Shown piece after piece: positions 16,821-25,500 of a stretch of DNA of 64,000 nucleotides (position 1 is the first letter of the stretch; every line of letters begins with the position of its first letter). The notes under the pieces are model-generated. The model was given only the letters and a program-made list of their open reading frames with translations. It did not search any database and was not told the DNA's origin. The stretch is from Nitrincola iocasae (GTDB lineage: Bacteria; Pseudomonadota; Gammaproteobacteria; Pseudomonadales; Balneatricaceae), in contig NZ_CP044222.1 in NCBI RefSeq assembly GCF_008727795.1, forward strand, positions 1,302,001-1,366,000. Direction: 5' to 3'. Both the position numbers and the translations under genes were made by a program.

Positions 16821-16866
16821 GGGTCATTTTGTCCCGTATGGGGCTGGGTATGTGATTATTTGACCC
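16821..16866. promoter_or_regulatory. paired upstream activating sites (UAS) for the DUF3305 promoter
   Basis: Site 1 is GGGTCATTTTGTCCC at 16821-16835, a near-perfect GGGWCA-N3-TGWCCC dyad. Site 2 is GTGATTATTTGACCC at 16852-16866. Their centres are 31 bp apart, three helical turns, and site 2 lies about 60 bp upstream of the -24 element. The same pair with the same 31-bp spacing occurs before tupA. Likely target of the sigma-54 response regulator at 29647-31029. Confidence 0.65.
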
Positions 16867-16922
16867 TACTCTATGTCAGCGAAGAGTATAGCAGGGCTGG
16901 CGACACAAGCCGTTATCAAATA

Positions 16923-16938
16923 CGGCACATTACTTGCC
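16923..16938 (+). promoter_or_regulatory. sigma-54 (-24/-12) promoter before the DUF3305 gene
   Basis: CGGCACATTACTTGCC has GG and GC exactly 10 bp apart, plus CAC after GG and TT before GC, as in TGGCAC-N5-TTGCW. The GC lies 52 nt upstream of the chosen start codon. Confidence 0.75.
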
Positions 16939-16988
16939 TTTGGCCTACACTTAGGTTTAACAGAAATTCATAACAGGAGATGGGTGAA

Positions 16989-17453
16989 ATGCAGCCTGAT
17001 CATGGTCCGACATCAGATAAGTGGCCCTTATGGGTATTGCTCGACCGACAGGAAACCCAGTCGCGCGGCTGGCCATCGGTATCCTGGAAAATTTCTCAGA
17101 TCAGTGCCGTGAAACCTGAAGACCCTGAGGCCGTGCCCTTGTGCTTACAGCTGCATCGTGATGAACGCATCGCCTATCGCTTTAACTTGAGTGCCCAGGC
17201 ACCCACGTTGTTTGTGATCTGCGAAGAGATGGACGCGGGTAAACTGGTACCACGTAAGCTGTCAGTGGCACAGGATCTGGCAGCGGACCATCTGGATGCC
17301 GGGCAACCGGTGCTGAGCATTCCCATGCCGCAGCCTGTTTATGTCTGGTTGGAGCAGTTTATGGCACAGCACGGTGAGCTGGAAGATCCCAAGGCGGGCA
17401 AGCGACGTTTGCGTGCCCAGGCATCCGGTGAGATGAGTGGAGGTACGGCATGA
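16989..17453 (+). CDS. DUF3305 protein of formate dehydrogenase loci
   Basis: 154 residues. The start at 16989 is chosen because AGGAG (16975-16979) is 9 nt upstream; the ATG at 16980 directly abuts the RBS and cannot use it. The protein is soluble and has the WPVSVWKISQI-like opening (WPSVSWKISQISAVKP), VPLCLQLHRDERIAYRFN and PVLSIPMPQPVYVWLEQF stretches of DUF3305. DUF3305 genes occur almost only next to fdh genes together with DUF3306; the biochemical role is not established, and assembly or maturation is assumed. The stop overlaps the DUF3306 start by 4 bp (ATGA). Confidence 0.85.
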   Translation: MQPDHGPTSDKWPLWVLLDRQETQSRGWPSVSWKISQISAVKPEDPEAVPLCLQLHRDERIAYRFNLSAQAPTLFVICEEMDAGKLVPRKLSVAQDLAADHLDAGQPVLSIPMPQPVYVWLEQFMAQHGELEDPKAGKRRLRAQASGEMSGGTA

Positions 17454-18004
17454 GCGAAGGGTTTTTTAATCGCTGGTCGAGAATCAAACAGTCTGGTGAG
17501 GTGGCTTTGCCTGATGTTGAGCCGCATGCTGGTGAAGCGAACAGTGCTGAGTCAGACGTCAGCCTTGTTCAGAATACTGAGCTGACGGAGCAGGAAAATG
17601 TTACTGATCAAGCGGTGGCTGAAACCGAGTCCCTCACAGATGAGGATATGCCGGATATTGACACGATTGATTCCCGCAGTGATATGTCGGCTTTCTTCTC
17701 AACAGGTGTCTCAACTGAGTTGAAACGTCAGGCGTTGCGCAAGTACTTCCACCAGCCTGAGTTTAACTTCCGAGATCCTTTGGATGAATACAATCTGGAT
17801 TACTCTCAACCGAAAAAACTGGTTGCTGTCGTCGGTGAAAAGGTACGCGGTTGGGCAGAGCAGCAACTCGAAGATGCAATGCAGCAAGCACGTGATAGCC
17901 TGGTGGACGCGAATGCCGATACACAGGCATCAACTACAGATGAGTTGCTTGAGGCGGTTGGCGCAGATCGCCCCGAAAAAACTACCCAGGAAGAGACAAA
18001 ATGA
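17450..18004 (+). CDS. DUF3306 protein of formate dehydrogenase loci
   Basis: 184 residues. The N-terminus FFNRWSRIKQ is the DUF3306 signature. Then comes an acidic, probably unfolded stretch (about 20-75), followed by a conserved helical core with TELKRQALRKYFHQPEFNFR and EYNLDYSQPKKL near residues 90-125. Always found beside DUF3305 in fdh loci; function unknown. Its last codons overlap a predicted UAS dyad (17993-18007), so the coding end doubles as control DNA for the next operon. Start codon overlaps the DUF3305 stop. Confidence 0.85.
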   Translation: MSEGFFNRWSRIKQSGEVALPDVEPHAGEANSAESDVSLVQNTELTEQENVTDQAVAETESLTDEDMPDIDTIDSRSDMSAFFSTGVSTELKRQALRKYFHQPEFNFRDPLDEYNLDYSQPKKLVAVVGEKVRGWAEQQLEDAMQQARDSLVDANADTQASTTDELLEAVGADRPEKTTQEETK

Positions 18005-18037
18005 CCCACTTTCCTGCCATATGTGCCTTTTTGTTGG
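17993..18037. promoter_or_regulatory. upstream activating site for the fdh operon
   Basis: GAGACAAAATGACCC (17993-18007) is the reverse complement of GGGTCATTTTGTCTC, 14 of 15 identical to the site at 16821. It straddles the stop codon of the DUF3306 gene. A weak second half-site, GTGCCTTTTTG at 18023, has its centre about 30 bp further on. The -24 element is 71 bp downstream of the strong dyad. Confidence 0.6.
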
Positions 18038-18077
18038 TGTATAGGTGATTCATTTGTGTAAATCAGGTTGATAAAAC

Positions 18078-18093
18078 TGGCTTCTAAATTGCA
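18078..18093 (+). promoter_or_regulatory. sigma-54 (-24/-12) promoter of the polyferredoxin-fdhABC operon
   Basis: TGGCTTCTAAATTGCA has TGGC and TTGCA with GG and GC 10 bp apart, a close consensus match. It is the only recognisable promoter in the 161-bp gap before the gene at 18166. Confidence 0.78.
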
Positions 18094-18165
18094 ATAACTT
18101 ATAAATAACTAAAACTCGACCACCTGAATGATTGCAAACTTGCAGGTGAGCCTGAGAGAGAGTCA

Positions 18166-19893
18166 ATGAAACCCAATAGTTTAATTACGCATCAGGCCTT
18201 TACGGCCACACCTGAGTTAAATGCGCGTGCCCGACAGCAGGCACTGAATGCCATGCCTCCGCTGATGGCGATGCAGGATGGCGTGATCAGTTATACCAGC
18301 CGAGGGCATTTGCTGATACTGGGTCCTGAAGACCTGATTCGCCTTGTGGCGGCTCAGGTACAGGGTGTCAGCAGCAAAACCCTGCTGGCGATGGGGCAGG
18401 TCTCAAACCAGGATGATGCGCATCTGGAACGGGCTATGCAGGCGGTCCCTGAGCTGACTCCCTTGTACTTGCCTTTTGTTTCACTGAATGGCTGGCTGGG
18501 GGCTTTTCAACTGCGTCTTGGCGCACCGGATGGACAGGAGATCAACCCGGCAGAAGCCACCGCTGGTCAACCCCATTATGATCTGGTTCTGGATCTGAAT
18601 GCTGACCCAGTGATCACATCTGAACTATCCCCACCAGGCTACTTTGCGATTGGGCCAGATGCGAGCCGTCTGGCTGATGCATTAGAAGAAATTGCTGGTA
18701 TGGTCGGTGAGTTTGAAAAGCCGCAGTATGTGCAGGTGAACCATGATATTTGTGCCCATGCAGATCGTGGCAATATGGGCTGCACCCGTTGTCTGGATGT
18801 CTGTCCGGCTGATGCCATCAGCAGCCATAACAACACCCTGAGTCATGACTTTCAAATCAGTGTCGATACCTATTTATGTCACGGTGCCGGCAGCTGTACT
18901 ACCGTGTGTCCAACTGGTGCTTTGAGTTTTGCTGCACCTAAGCCCGCTACGCAACTGGATCGTTTGCGTAACTGTCTGGACAGCTATTTTCAAGCCGGTG
19001 GCGAAAGGCCGGCTTTGTTGATCCATGCTGAGCACTTCAGTCCTGACATGGATCAATTACCAGCCCAGGTTATTCCTGTGGCATTGGAAGAGGTGGGCGC
19101 ATTGGGGGCTGACACCTGGCTGGCATTGCTGGCCTATGGTGTGACCTATAACGCTATTCTGGTAGATGATGAAACCCCGGCAACACTGAAAAAACTACTG
19201 CAGGATGAAATCAGCTTAACCGGTCATTTGTTACAGGCGATCGGTCATCCACAATCGCGTATATCCATCGTGTCAGCGAATGCCATGCCGGATGCACTCA
19301 GCACCTTGAATACAAGTCTGCAAGCCTGGGAAGGCTTGCCCAAGGGAATGGTGTTTCCCTATGAGGGCAAGCGTCAGACGATTAATGTCGCGCTAGATCG
19401 TTTGATGGAGCAGGGCGACACAAACGAGACGCCAGTCTCTCTACCCAATGGCAGCCCTTATGGCCAGGTCTTGGTGGACGACTCAGCCTGTACCCTGTGC
19501 ATGAGCTGTGTGTCGGTATGCCCGACCTCTGCACTCAAAAGTGCCAGTGACGTAGCACCGGTGCTGGCGTTTCTGGAAGGTGATTGTGTGCAGTGTGGTT
19601 TGTGTGAAGCCAGTTGTCCCGAGCGGGCGATCAGTCTGGAAGCCCGCTTCGCACCGGCGGCGGGTACCCGCGGTGAAATGCGTACCCTCAAGCAGGAAGA
19701 ACCTTTTCACTGTATCCGCTGCGCCAAGCCTTTTGCGACTAAAAGTACCATCGAAAAAATCACTAAAAAGCTTGAAGCGTATCCCTATTTTCAGGGTGAA
19801 GCCGCCAAGCGTCTGCAGATGTGCGATGACTGTCGTGTCAGGGACAGCTACCGCGAGCTGGCCGCCGATCCTGCTGCGCAACTGAGACTGTAA
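18166..19893 (+). CDS. multi-cluster 4Fe-4S protein of the formate dehydrogenase locus
   Basis: 575 residues, cytoplasmic. Four ferredoxin-type cysteine groups are visible: GCTRCLDVCPADA near 204, CHGAGSCTTVCPTGA near 240, CTLCMSCVSVCPTSA near 444 and CVQCGLCEASCPERA near 476. A fifth cysteine set follows, CIRCAKPF near 519 and CDDCRVRD near 555, which looks like a zinc or cluster site. The first ~190 residues and the 270-430 middle are not ferredoxin-like. Such proteins are encoded with DUF3305/3306 and a TorD chaperone upstream of fdhABC in Shewanella-type loci; a role in electron transfer or cluster/cofactor delivery is inferred. Ten nt separate it from the TorD gene. Confidence 0.88.
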   Translation: MKPNSLITHQAFTATPELNARARQQALNAMPPLMAMQDGVISYTSRGHLLILGPEDLIRLVAAQVQGVSSKTLLAMGQVSNQDDAHLERAMQAVPELTPLYLPFVSLNGWLGAFQLRLGAPDGQEINPAEATAGQPHYDLVLDLNADPVITSELSPPGYFAIGPDASRLADALEEIAGMVGEFEKPQYVQVNHDICAHADRGNMGCTRCLDVCPADAISSHNNTLSHDFQISVDTYLCHGAGSCTTVCPTGALSFAAPKPATQLDRLRNCLDSYFQAGGERPALLIHAEHFSPDMDQLPAQVIPVALEEVGALGADTWLALLAYGVTYNAILVDDETPATLKKLLQDEISLTGHLLQAIGHPQSRISIVSANAMPDALSTLNTSLQAWEGLPKGMVFPYEGKRQTINVALDRLMEQGDTNETPVSLPNGSPYGQVLVDDSACTLCMSCVSVCPTSALKSASDVAPVLAFLEGDCVQCGLCEASCPERAISLEARFAPAAGTRGEMRTLKQEEPFHCIRCAKPFATKSTIEKITKKLEAYPYFQGEAAKRLQMCDDCRVRDSYRELAADPAAQLRL

Positions 19894-19902
19894 GGAGTGA
19901 GG

Positions 19903-20550
19903 ATGGAAACGATCAATCCACAGGAGGACGTGCTGCAAAAACAGCTGAGTGAAGAAGATGCCTTGCGTGCTGATATTTATGCCTTGTTGGCTTCTTTATG
20001 CCGCCGTCATCCCTCTGAAGAGTTGTTGGAGTTTCTGGCATCACTGGAACTGGATCGCAGCGCAGCCAACTCCATGTCGCAGGCTTGGGAGTTTCTGCGT
20101 ATGGCTGCCGCCCGGTCAAAGCATCAATCGCTGGAAGATGAGTACCTGAACCTGTTTATCGGTATCTCACAAGGCGAATTGACGCCGTTTGCATCCTGGT
20201 ATTTAACCGGTTCTTTGATGGAAGCGCCCTTGATCGAATTGCGTAATGACCTGCAACTGCTCGGTTATGAGCGTGATGAGGATGTAAAAGAACCTGAAGA
20301 CCATATTGCGGTGCAACTGGAGATGATGAGCCTGTTGATTCAACAGGGCGACAGCCAGGAGCGCCAGGCGGTGTTTTTTCAACGCCACTTGAATGCCTGG
20401 GCAGGTCAGTTGTTTGCTGATATGGCCGAGGCACCCAGTGCCGTGTTTTATCATGCCGTAGCGATGCTGGGGCAAGCCTTTATAAAAACAGAAAGCGTGC
20501 ATTTACACAAAATTCCGGATGCCGTTCAAAGTGTGCATCTGCGAGGATGA
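19903..20550 (+). CDS. TorD/DmsD-family chaperone for the formate dehydrogenase
   Basis: 215 residues, all-helical. The start at 19903 has AGGAG 6 nt upstream; the GTG at 19897 overlaps that RBS. TorD-family marks are SLEDEYLNLFIG near residue 75 and the EPEDHIAVQLEMMSLL helix near residue 128 (E-P-x-D-H-x4-L-E-x-M). Such chaperones hold the TAT-leader and the apo-enzyme until the bis-MGD cofactor is inserted. Lying between the polyferredoxin and the TAT-leader genes, its client is almost certainly the FdhA at 20814. The stop precedes the next start by 11 nt. Confidence 0.9.
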   Translation: METINPQEDVLQKQLSEEDALRADIYALLASLCRRHPSEELLEFLASLELDRSAANSMSQAWEFLRMAAARSKHQSLEDEYLNLFIGISQGELTPFASWYLTGSLMEAPLIELRNDLQLLGYERDEDVKEPEDHIAVQLEMMSLLIQQGDSQERQAVFFQRHLNAWAGQLFADMAEAPSAVFYHAVAMLGQAFIKTESVHLHKIPDAVQSVHLRG

Positions 20551-20561
20551 GGAGAGCAAAC

Positions 20562-20774
20562 ATGCATAACAATAAACCTGTTAATCAACCAGTCAGTAAT
20601 GGACGCCGACAGTTCCTGCGTGGTGTGGCTGTTGCATCAGCTGCGGGTATAGCCGCTTCAGCAGGCAGTGCGATAGCGGATACAGAAGCCCCTGAAATTC
20701 AGACGTCTGACGCGAATCAGCAGGGTTACCATGAAACGGATCACATCCGTTCTTATTACGCCAGTTGTCGCTGA
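20562..20774 (+). CDS. small twin-arginine leader protein (FdhX-like)
   Basis: 70 residues. The start at 20562 has AGGAG 8 nt upstream; the ATG at 20547 lies inside the chaperone gene end and lacks an RBS. It consists of a TAT signal (GRRQFLRGVAVASAAG near residue 14, then an Ala-rich hydrophobic stretch) and only ~30 further residues, ending HIRSYYASCR. Small TAT-leader proteins of this kind stand just before fdhA in Shewanella-type formate dehydrogenase operons. Function unknown; a third small subunit, a sacrificial signal or a decoy for the chaperone are possibilities. Confidence 0.85.
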   Translation: MHNNKPVNQPVSNGRRQFLRGVAVASAAGIAASAGSAIADTEAPEIQTSDANQQGYHETDHIRSYYASCR

Positions 20775-20813
20775 TGCGGACTGTCACACACTCGAATAAT
20801 TGAGGGGATGAAG

Positions 20814-23675
20814 ATGCGTCTGAATAAAAAAATCAGTGATCAGTCACTGGATAATCCACATAATCGCTTAGGTGTCAGTCGTCGTGGTTTCCTGAAAGGA
20901 ACAACGCTGGCCGCGGGTGGTATTGCTGCCAGCGGACTGCTGGGTAAGGGTATGATTCGCCCGGCTGAAGCGGCAACGCCCAGGTCATCAGCACCCGTTG
21001 AGATCAAGCGTACCATCTGTTCTCACTGTTCAGTGGGTTGCGGTGTGTATGCGCATGTCCAGAACGGCGTCTGGACCTACCAGGAAGCGGCGTTTGATCA
21101 TCCGATCAATAAGGGTTCTCACTGTGCTAAAGGGGCGGCGTTGCGGCACCATGGTCATAGCAGCCGTCGGGTAAAATACCCGATGAAGCTTGAAGGCGGG
21201 CAGTGGAAACGCCTCAGCTGGGAACAGGCCATCAATGAAATCGGTGACAAGGTTGAGTCTATTCGTGCCGAATCCGGTCCTGACTCTGTTTACTGGTTGG
21301 GTTCTGCCAAGTTTAATAATGAACAGGCCTATCTGTTCCGTAAATTCGCATCCCTCTGGGGCACTAATAACGTCGATCACCAGGCGCGTATCTGTCACTC
21401 CACCACGGTAGCTGGCGTAGCCAATACCTGGGGCTATGGTGCGATGACCAACAGCTACAACGATATGCAGAACAGTAAATCGATTCTGTTTATCGGTTCC
21501 AACGCCGCTGAAGCGCACCCGGTATCCATGCAGCATACGTTGATCGCCAAAGAGCGTAACAACTGTAAGATCGTGGTGGCTGATCCCCGCTTTACCCGCA
21601 CCGCTGCACACGCACACCAGTATGTCCGTATTCGTCCTGGCTCCGATGTGGCCTATGTCTGGGGATTGTTGTGGCATATCTTTGCCAATAGCTGGGAAGA
21701 TACCGAGTATCTGGCACAACGTGTCTATGGCATGGATGAAATTCGTGAAGAGGTGAAGCAGTTCCCGCCGGAAGTGGTTGAAGATATCACCGGCGTTGAC
21801 GAACAAACCATGTACGATACCGCTAAGCTATTGTCTGACCATCGTCCAGGTTGTGTGGTCTGGTGTATGGGCGGAACGCAGCATACCACCGGTAACAACA
21901 ACACCCGTGCTTACTGCATTTTGGAGCTGGCGCTGGGTAATGTGGGTAAAGAAGGTGGCGGTGCCAATATCTACCGTGGCCATGATAACGTGCAGGGTGC
22001 GACCGACTTTGGTGTGCTATCCAATTCCTTGCCAGGCTACTATGGACTGGCCGAGGGTTCGTGGAAGCACTGGGCGCGTGTATGGGACGTGGATTTTGAC
22101 TGGTTGAAAGCACGCTTTGACCAGGATGAACACCGCGGTAGTGTACCGATGAATGCTACCGGTATCCCGGTTTCCCGCTGGGTGGATGGGGTGTTGGAAG
22201 ATCCGGATAACATGTCGCAGAAAGACCGCATTCGTGCGATGTTCTACTGGGGCCACGCGGTTAACTCCCAGACCCGTGGGCCGGAAATGCGCGAAGCCAT
22301 GAAGCAACTGGATATGATGGTCATTGTTGACCCTTATCCAACTGTTGCCGCGGTCATGAACGATCGCACCGATGGTGTCTATTTGCTGCCGGCCTGTACC
22401 CAGTTCGAAACCTACGGTTCAGTTACCGCTTCAAACCGTTCGATTCAGTGGCGTGATAAGGTCATCGAGCCACATTTCGAGTCCAAGTCAGACCATGAAA
22501 TTATCTACCTGCTGGCGAAAAAACTGGGCCTGGCTGACGAGTTGGTTAAGAATATTCAGGTTAACGGTGATGAGCCGTTGATTGAAGATATCGTGCGTGA
22601 ATACAACCGCGGTATGTGGACCATCGGTTACACAGGGCAAAGTCCTGAGCGACTGAAATACCATCAGCAAAACTGGCATGCGTTTGATTTCACCAGCCTG
22701 CGTGCGGTGGGAACGGATGCACACAATGACTTCTATGGATTGCCATGGCCTTGCTGGGGCACACCTGAAATGAAGCACCCTGGCACGCATATTCTGTATA
22801 ACACCAGTTTGCCGGTCAAAGACGGTGGACTGGGCTTCCGGGCTAACTTTGGGGTCGAGCGTAATGGCGAAACACTGTTGGCTGAAGGCTCCGCACCTGT
22901 TGGCAATGAAATCGGTGATGGTCATCCGGAGTTTACCGCTGATATGCTCAAGCAACTGGGCTGGTGGGGTGATCTTACTGCTGAAGAGCAGGCCGAAGCT
23001 GAAGGTAAAAACTGGAAGACTGACTTGTCGGGTGGTATCCAGCGCGTTGCTATTCAGCATGGTTGTGCCCCCTTTGGTAACGGTAAGGCCCGTACCGTAG
23101 TATGGACCTTCCCGGATGCTATTCCCAAGCACCGTGAGCCACTCTATACGACCCGTCGTGACCTGGTTGATAAATACCCAACCTGGGATGATTTTGATGA
23201 CCTGTTCCGCTTGCCAACGCTGTATAAATCCATTCAGGATCGCGACACCTCGGCTGAGTTCCCGATCATTCTGACCTCGGGTCGTCTGGTTGAGTATGAA
23301 GGCGGTGGTGATGAAACCCGTTCCAACCCCTGGTTGGCCGAGTTGCAGCAGGATATGTTTGTCGAGATCAATCCGTTCAACGCTAACACCCTGCGAATCG
23401 CTGATGGTGATACCGTTTGGGTTTATGGACCAGAGGGTGGCAAGGTGCGTGTCAAAGCATTGGTAACTAACCGTGTTGACCGTAATGTTGCCTTTATGCC
23501 GTTCCACTTCGGTGGTGAGTTCCAGGGTGAAGACCTGCGTGGCCGGTATCCGGAAGGCAGTGATCCCTACGTACTGGGTGAGGCTGTCAATACAGTGACC
23601 ACCTACGGCTATGATCCGGTGACCTTGATGCAGGAAACCAAGTGTACTGTATGCCGTATCGAGAAAGCGGCCTGA
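20814..23675 (+). CDS. fdhA: formate dehydrogenase alpha (catalytic) subunit, cysteine type
   Basis: 953 residues. The start at 20814 is chosen because GAGGGG (20802-20807) abuts the ATG at 20808 but is 6 nt from this one. TAT signal SRRGFLKG near residue 23 sends it folded to the periplasm. The [4Fe-4S] cysteines are CSHCSVGCGV near 69 and a fourth in GSHCAKGAA near 103. The metal ligand is Cys in ARICHST at residue 194 (codon TGT at 21393), so no selenocysteine is needed. The bis-MGD binding fold covers the rest. It oxidises formate to CO2 with electrons passing to FdhB and FdhC. Metal could be W or Mo; a tungstate importer is encoded nearby. Confidence 0.96.
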   Translation: MRLNKKISDQSLDNPHNRLGVSRRGFLKGTTLAAGGIAASGLLGKGMIRPAEAATPRSSAPVEIKRTICSHCSVGCGVYAHVQNGVWTYQEAAFDHPINKGSHCAKGAALRHHGHSSRRVKYPMKLEGGQWKRLSWEQAINEIGDKVESIRAESGPDSVYWLGSAKFNNEQAYLFRKFASLWGTNNVDHQARICHSTTVAGVANTWGYGAMTNSYNDMQNSKSILFIGSNAAEAHPVSMQHTLIAKERNNCKIVVADPRFTRTAAHAHQYVRIRPGSDVAYVWGLLWHIFANSWEDTEYLAQRVYGMDEIREEVKQFPPEVVEDITGVDEQTMYDTAKLLSDHRPGCVVWCMGGTQHTTGNNNTRAYCILELALGNVGKEGGGANIYRGHDNVQGATDFGVLSNSLPGYYGLAEGSWKHWARVWDVDFDWLKARFDQDEHRGSVPMNATGIPVSRWVDGVLEDPDNMSQKDRIRAMFYWGHAVNSQTRGPEMREAMKQLDMMVIVDPYPTVAAVMNDRTDGVYLLPACTQFETYGSVTASNRSIQWRDKVIEPHFESKSDHEIIYLLAKKLGLADELVKNIQVNGDEPLIEDIVREYNRGMWTIGYTGQSPERLKYHQQNWHAFDFTSLRAVGTDAHNDFYGLPWPCWGTPEMKHPGTHILYNTSLPVKDGGLGFRANFGVERNGETLLAEGSAPVGNEIGDGHPEFTADMLKQLGWWGDLTAEEQAEAEGKNWKTDLSGGIQRVAIQHGCAPFGNGKARTVVWTFPDAIPKHREPLYTTRRDLVDKYPTWDDFDDLFRLPTLYKSIQDRDTSAEFPIILTSGRLVEYEGGGDETRSNPWLAELQQDMFVEINPFNANTLRIADGDTVWVYGPEGGKVRVKALVTNRVDRNVAFMPFHFGGEFQGEDLRGRYPEGSDPYVLGEAVNTVTTYGYDPVTLMQETKCTVCRIEKAA

Positions 23676-23736
23676 ACCCATAGAAAAATAAAGCTGGGCC
23701 CCTGCTGAGAGCGGAGGGCCTATGAGGAGAAAATCC

Positions 23737-24381
23737 ATGGCTCGTATGAAGTTTTTATGTGACTCAGAGCGCTGTATCGAGTGTAACGGCTGTGTAACGG
23801 CCTGTAAAAATGCCAATGAAACCGAATGGGGAATTCAGCGTCGTCGTGTGGTCACCCTGGACGATGGCGAAGTTGGTAAGGAAACCTCCATTTCGGTGGC
23901 CTGTATGCACTGTACGGATGCGCCTTGTATGGCAGTCTGTCCGACCGATTGTTTCTATCCGACTGAAGATGGTCTGATCCTGCATAATAAAGATGCCTGT
24001 ATCGGTTGTGGCTACTGCTTGTATGCCTGTCCATTTGGTGCACCACAGTTCCCGCAGCAGGGCGCCTTTGGTGCGCGTGGCAAAATGGATAAGTGTACTT
24101 TCTGTGCCGGTGGACCAGAAGAGGATCCGCAGCTGGAAGAACAGAAGTACGGTGCCAACCGCCTGCGTGAAGGCAAGTTGCCGCTCTGTGCCGAAATGTG
24201 CTCAACCAAGGCACTGCTGGCCGGTGATGCACAGGATGTGGCGGATATCTTCCGTGAGCGTGTGGTGTATCGTGGCCATCGCAACAGTGCCTGGAGTTCA
24301 GTCGAGCATGAAGCGACTGATGCTGAGCAACTGGCTAAAAATGCTGCTGAGCTGGCCTACGATGCAACACAGAGTGTATAA
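23737..24381 (+). CDS. fdhB: formate dehydrogenase beta (iron-sulfur) subunit
   Basis: 214 residues. The ATG at 23737 has AGGAG 8 nt upstream; the ATG at 23722 overlaps that RBS. Four cysteine groups for [4Fe-4S] clusters are seen: CIECNGCVTACKNA near 14, CMHCTDAPCMAVC near 64, CIGCGYCLYACPFG near 96 and CTFC with a later CAEMC. This is the usual four-cluster beta subunit that wires FdhA to the cytochrome b subunit. It has no signal peptide and no membrane anchor, so it is presumably exported with FdhA by the TAT route. Two nt separate it from fdhC. Confidence 0.95.
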   Translation: MARMKFLCDSERCIECNGCVTACKNANETEWGIQRRRVVTLDDGEVGKETSISVACMHCTDAPCMAVCPTDCFYPTEDGLILHNKDACIGCGYCLYACPFGAPQFPQQGAFGARGKMDKCTFCAGGPEEDPQLEEQKYGANRLREGKLPLCAEMCSTKALLAGDAQDVADIFRERVVYRGHRNSAWSSVEHEATDAEQLAKNAAELAYDATQSV

Positions 24382-24383
24382 CT

Positions 24384-25370
24384 ATGGAAAGATACCGGTC
24401 AGTACGTGATGCTAGAGGCTGGCTGATTCTGTTGCTGGTAGTGCTTATGGCACTGCCAGCCACAGTTTTGGCACAGAATGCGGATGCCCGCCGTGAAGCC
24501 TTTCAGTCGATGCCCGGGACCACCCCGGATTTCTGGCGTGATGCTGAAGAAGGTGTCAGTGGCCGTACGCAGTCAAACAGTCCGGGTGCAGACACCTTGA
24601 TTATGGTGGAGGGTGAGGGCTGGCGCGAAATTCGCAATCAGTGGGTATCGCCAGGAGGCGCGATAGCACTGGGAGGCAGTCTGCTGGCGATCACTTTTTT
24701 CTACCTGCTGGTAGGGCAGGTGAAGCTGGAAAATCCACGTACCGGCAAGACTATTGAGCGTTGGTCGCGCTGGGACAGGGCCATTCATTGGTATGTCGCT
24801 GTGTTATTCATTATTCTTGGGCTTACCGGTTTGTCGATTCTGTATGCCAAGTGGTTTTTGATGCCGGTGCTACCGACTAGCCTCTGGGCAAGCTGGATGA
24901 TTGCCGCTAAAAATATCCATAACTATCTGGGGCCCTTGTTTGCACTAGGTGTGTTGGCGATGATCCTGAAATGGCTGAAGCATAACCTTTTCAATATGAC
25001 CGATCTGAAATGGTTCGCTAAAGGCGGTGGTTTAGTCGGTAAAGCTCACCCGTCTGCGGGCTACCTGAACGGTGGTGAAAAAGTATGGTTCTGGTTGGTG
25101 GTATTTGTGGGTTTGACAGTGGTTGTTTCTGGTTTGGTACTGGATTTTCCTAACTTTGGCCAGCCACGTGAGACCATGCAACTGTTTCTGATTATCCATG
25201 CCGTAGCCTCACTGGTATTTATGGCTGCAGCGTTCGGACATATCTACATAGGTACCCTTGGAACCGAAGGGGCCTTTGAAGGGATGAAGACCGGTTATGT
25301 CGATGAATCCTGGGCAAAACAACATCATGATCTCTGGTATGACGCGGTAAAAAAGAAAACCGGGAACTGA
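24384..25370 (+). CDS. fdhC: formate dehydrogenase gamma (cytochrome b) subunit
   Basis: 328 residues. A cleavable-looking N-terminal segment (about 12-30) and ~60 periplasmic residues come first. Then at least four membrane helices appear, near 93-112, 134-155, 178-200 and 238-258, and a last one near 270-290. Candidate haem histidines are in RAIHWYVAV, KNIHNYLGP, LIIHAVAS and AFGHIYIG. It anchors FdhAB on the periplasmic face and passes electrons to quinone. The N-terminal extension distinguishes it from the short E. coli FdnI type and matches the Shewanella/Wolinella type. Ends the operon before a hairpin. Confidence 0.93.
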   Translation: MERYRSVRDARGWLILLLVVLMALPATVLAQNADARREAFQSMPGTTPDFWRDAEEGVSGRTQSNSPGADTLIMVEGEGWREIRNQWVSPGGAIALGGSLLAITFFYLLVGQVKLENPRTGKTIERWSRWDRAIHWYVAVLFIILGLTGLSILYAKWFLMPVLPTSLWASWMIAAKNIHNYLGPLFALGVLAMILKWLKHNLFNMTDLKWFAKGGGLVGKAHPSAGYLNGGEKVWFWLVVFVGLTVVVSGLVLDFPNFGQPRETMQLFLIIHAVASLVFMAAAFGHIYIGTLGTEGAFEGMKTGYVDESWAKQHHDLWYDAVKKKTGN

Positions 25371-25399
25371 TCTGCACCACAGGTTAGCGGTAATCCTCA

Positions 25400-25429
25400 A
25401 CAGCCATGTTCCTCACCCGACATGGCTGT
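25400..25429 (+). terminator. stem-loop after fdhC
   Basis: ACAGCCATG pairs with CATGGCTGT across a 12-nt loop, followed by TTCTTATG. The T-tract is weak, but the position 30 nt after the fdhC stop fits the end of the fdh operon. Confidence 0.65.
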
Positions 25430-25500
25430 TTCTTATGTACAGTCCTGTCGCTATCTATATAATCGGGTTAAAAACTACTCTGCCTAAGGGAGTGTGAGCC

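Noticed and set aside
21387..21401. Selenocysteine formate dehydrogenase
   Set aside because: The active-site codon is TGT (Cys), not TGA, so no SECIS element or Sec insertion is needed.
21030..21806. 258-codon minus-strand open frame inside fdhA
   Set aside because: Same reason: codon bias of fdhA leaves the opposite strand open.
22488..23816. 442-codon open frame on the minus strand across fdhA
   Set aside because: Antisense shadow of fdhA, which has a full family match; no RBS and no family resemblance in the antisense frame.
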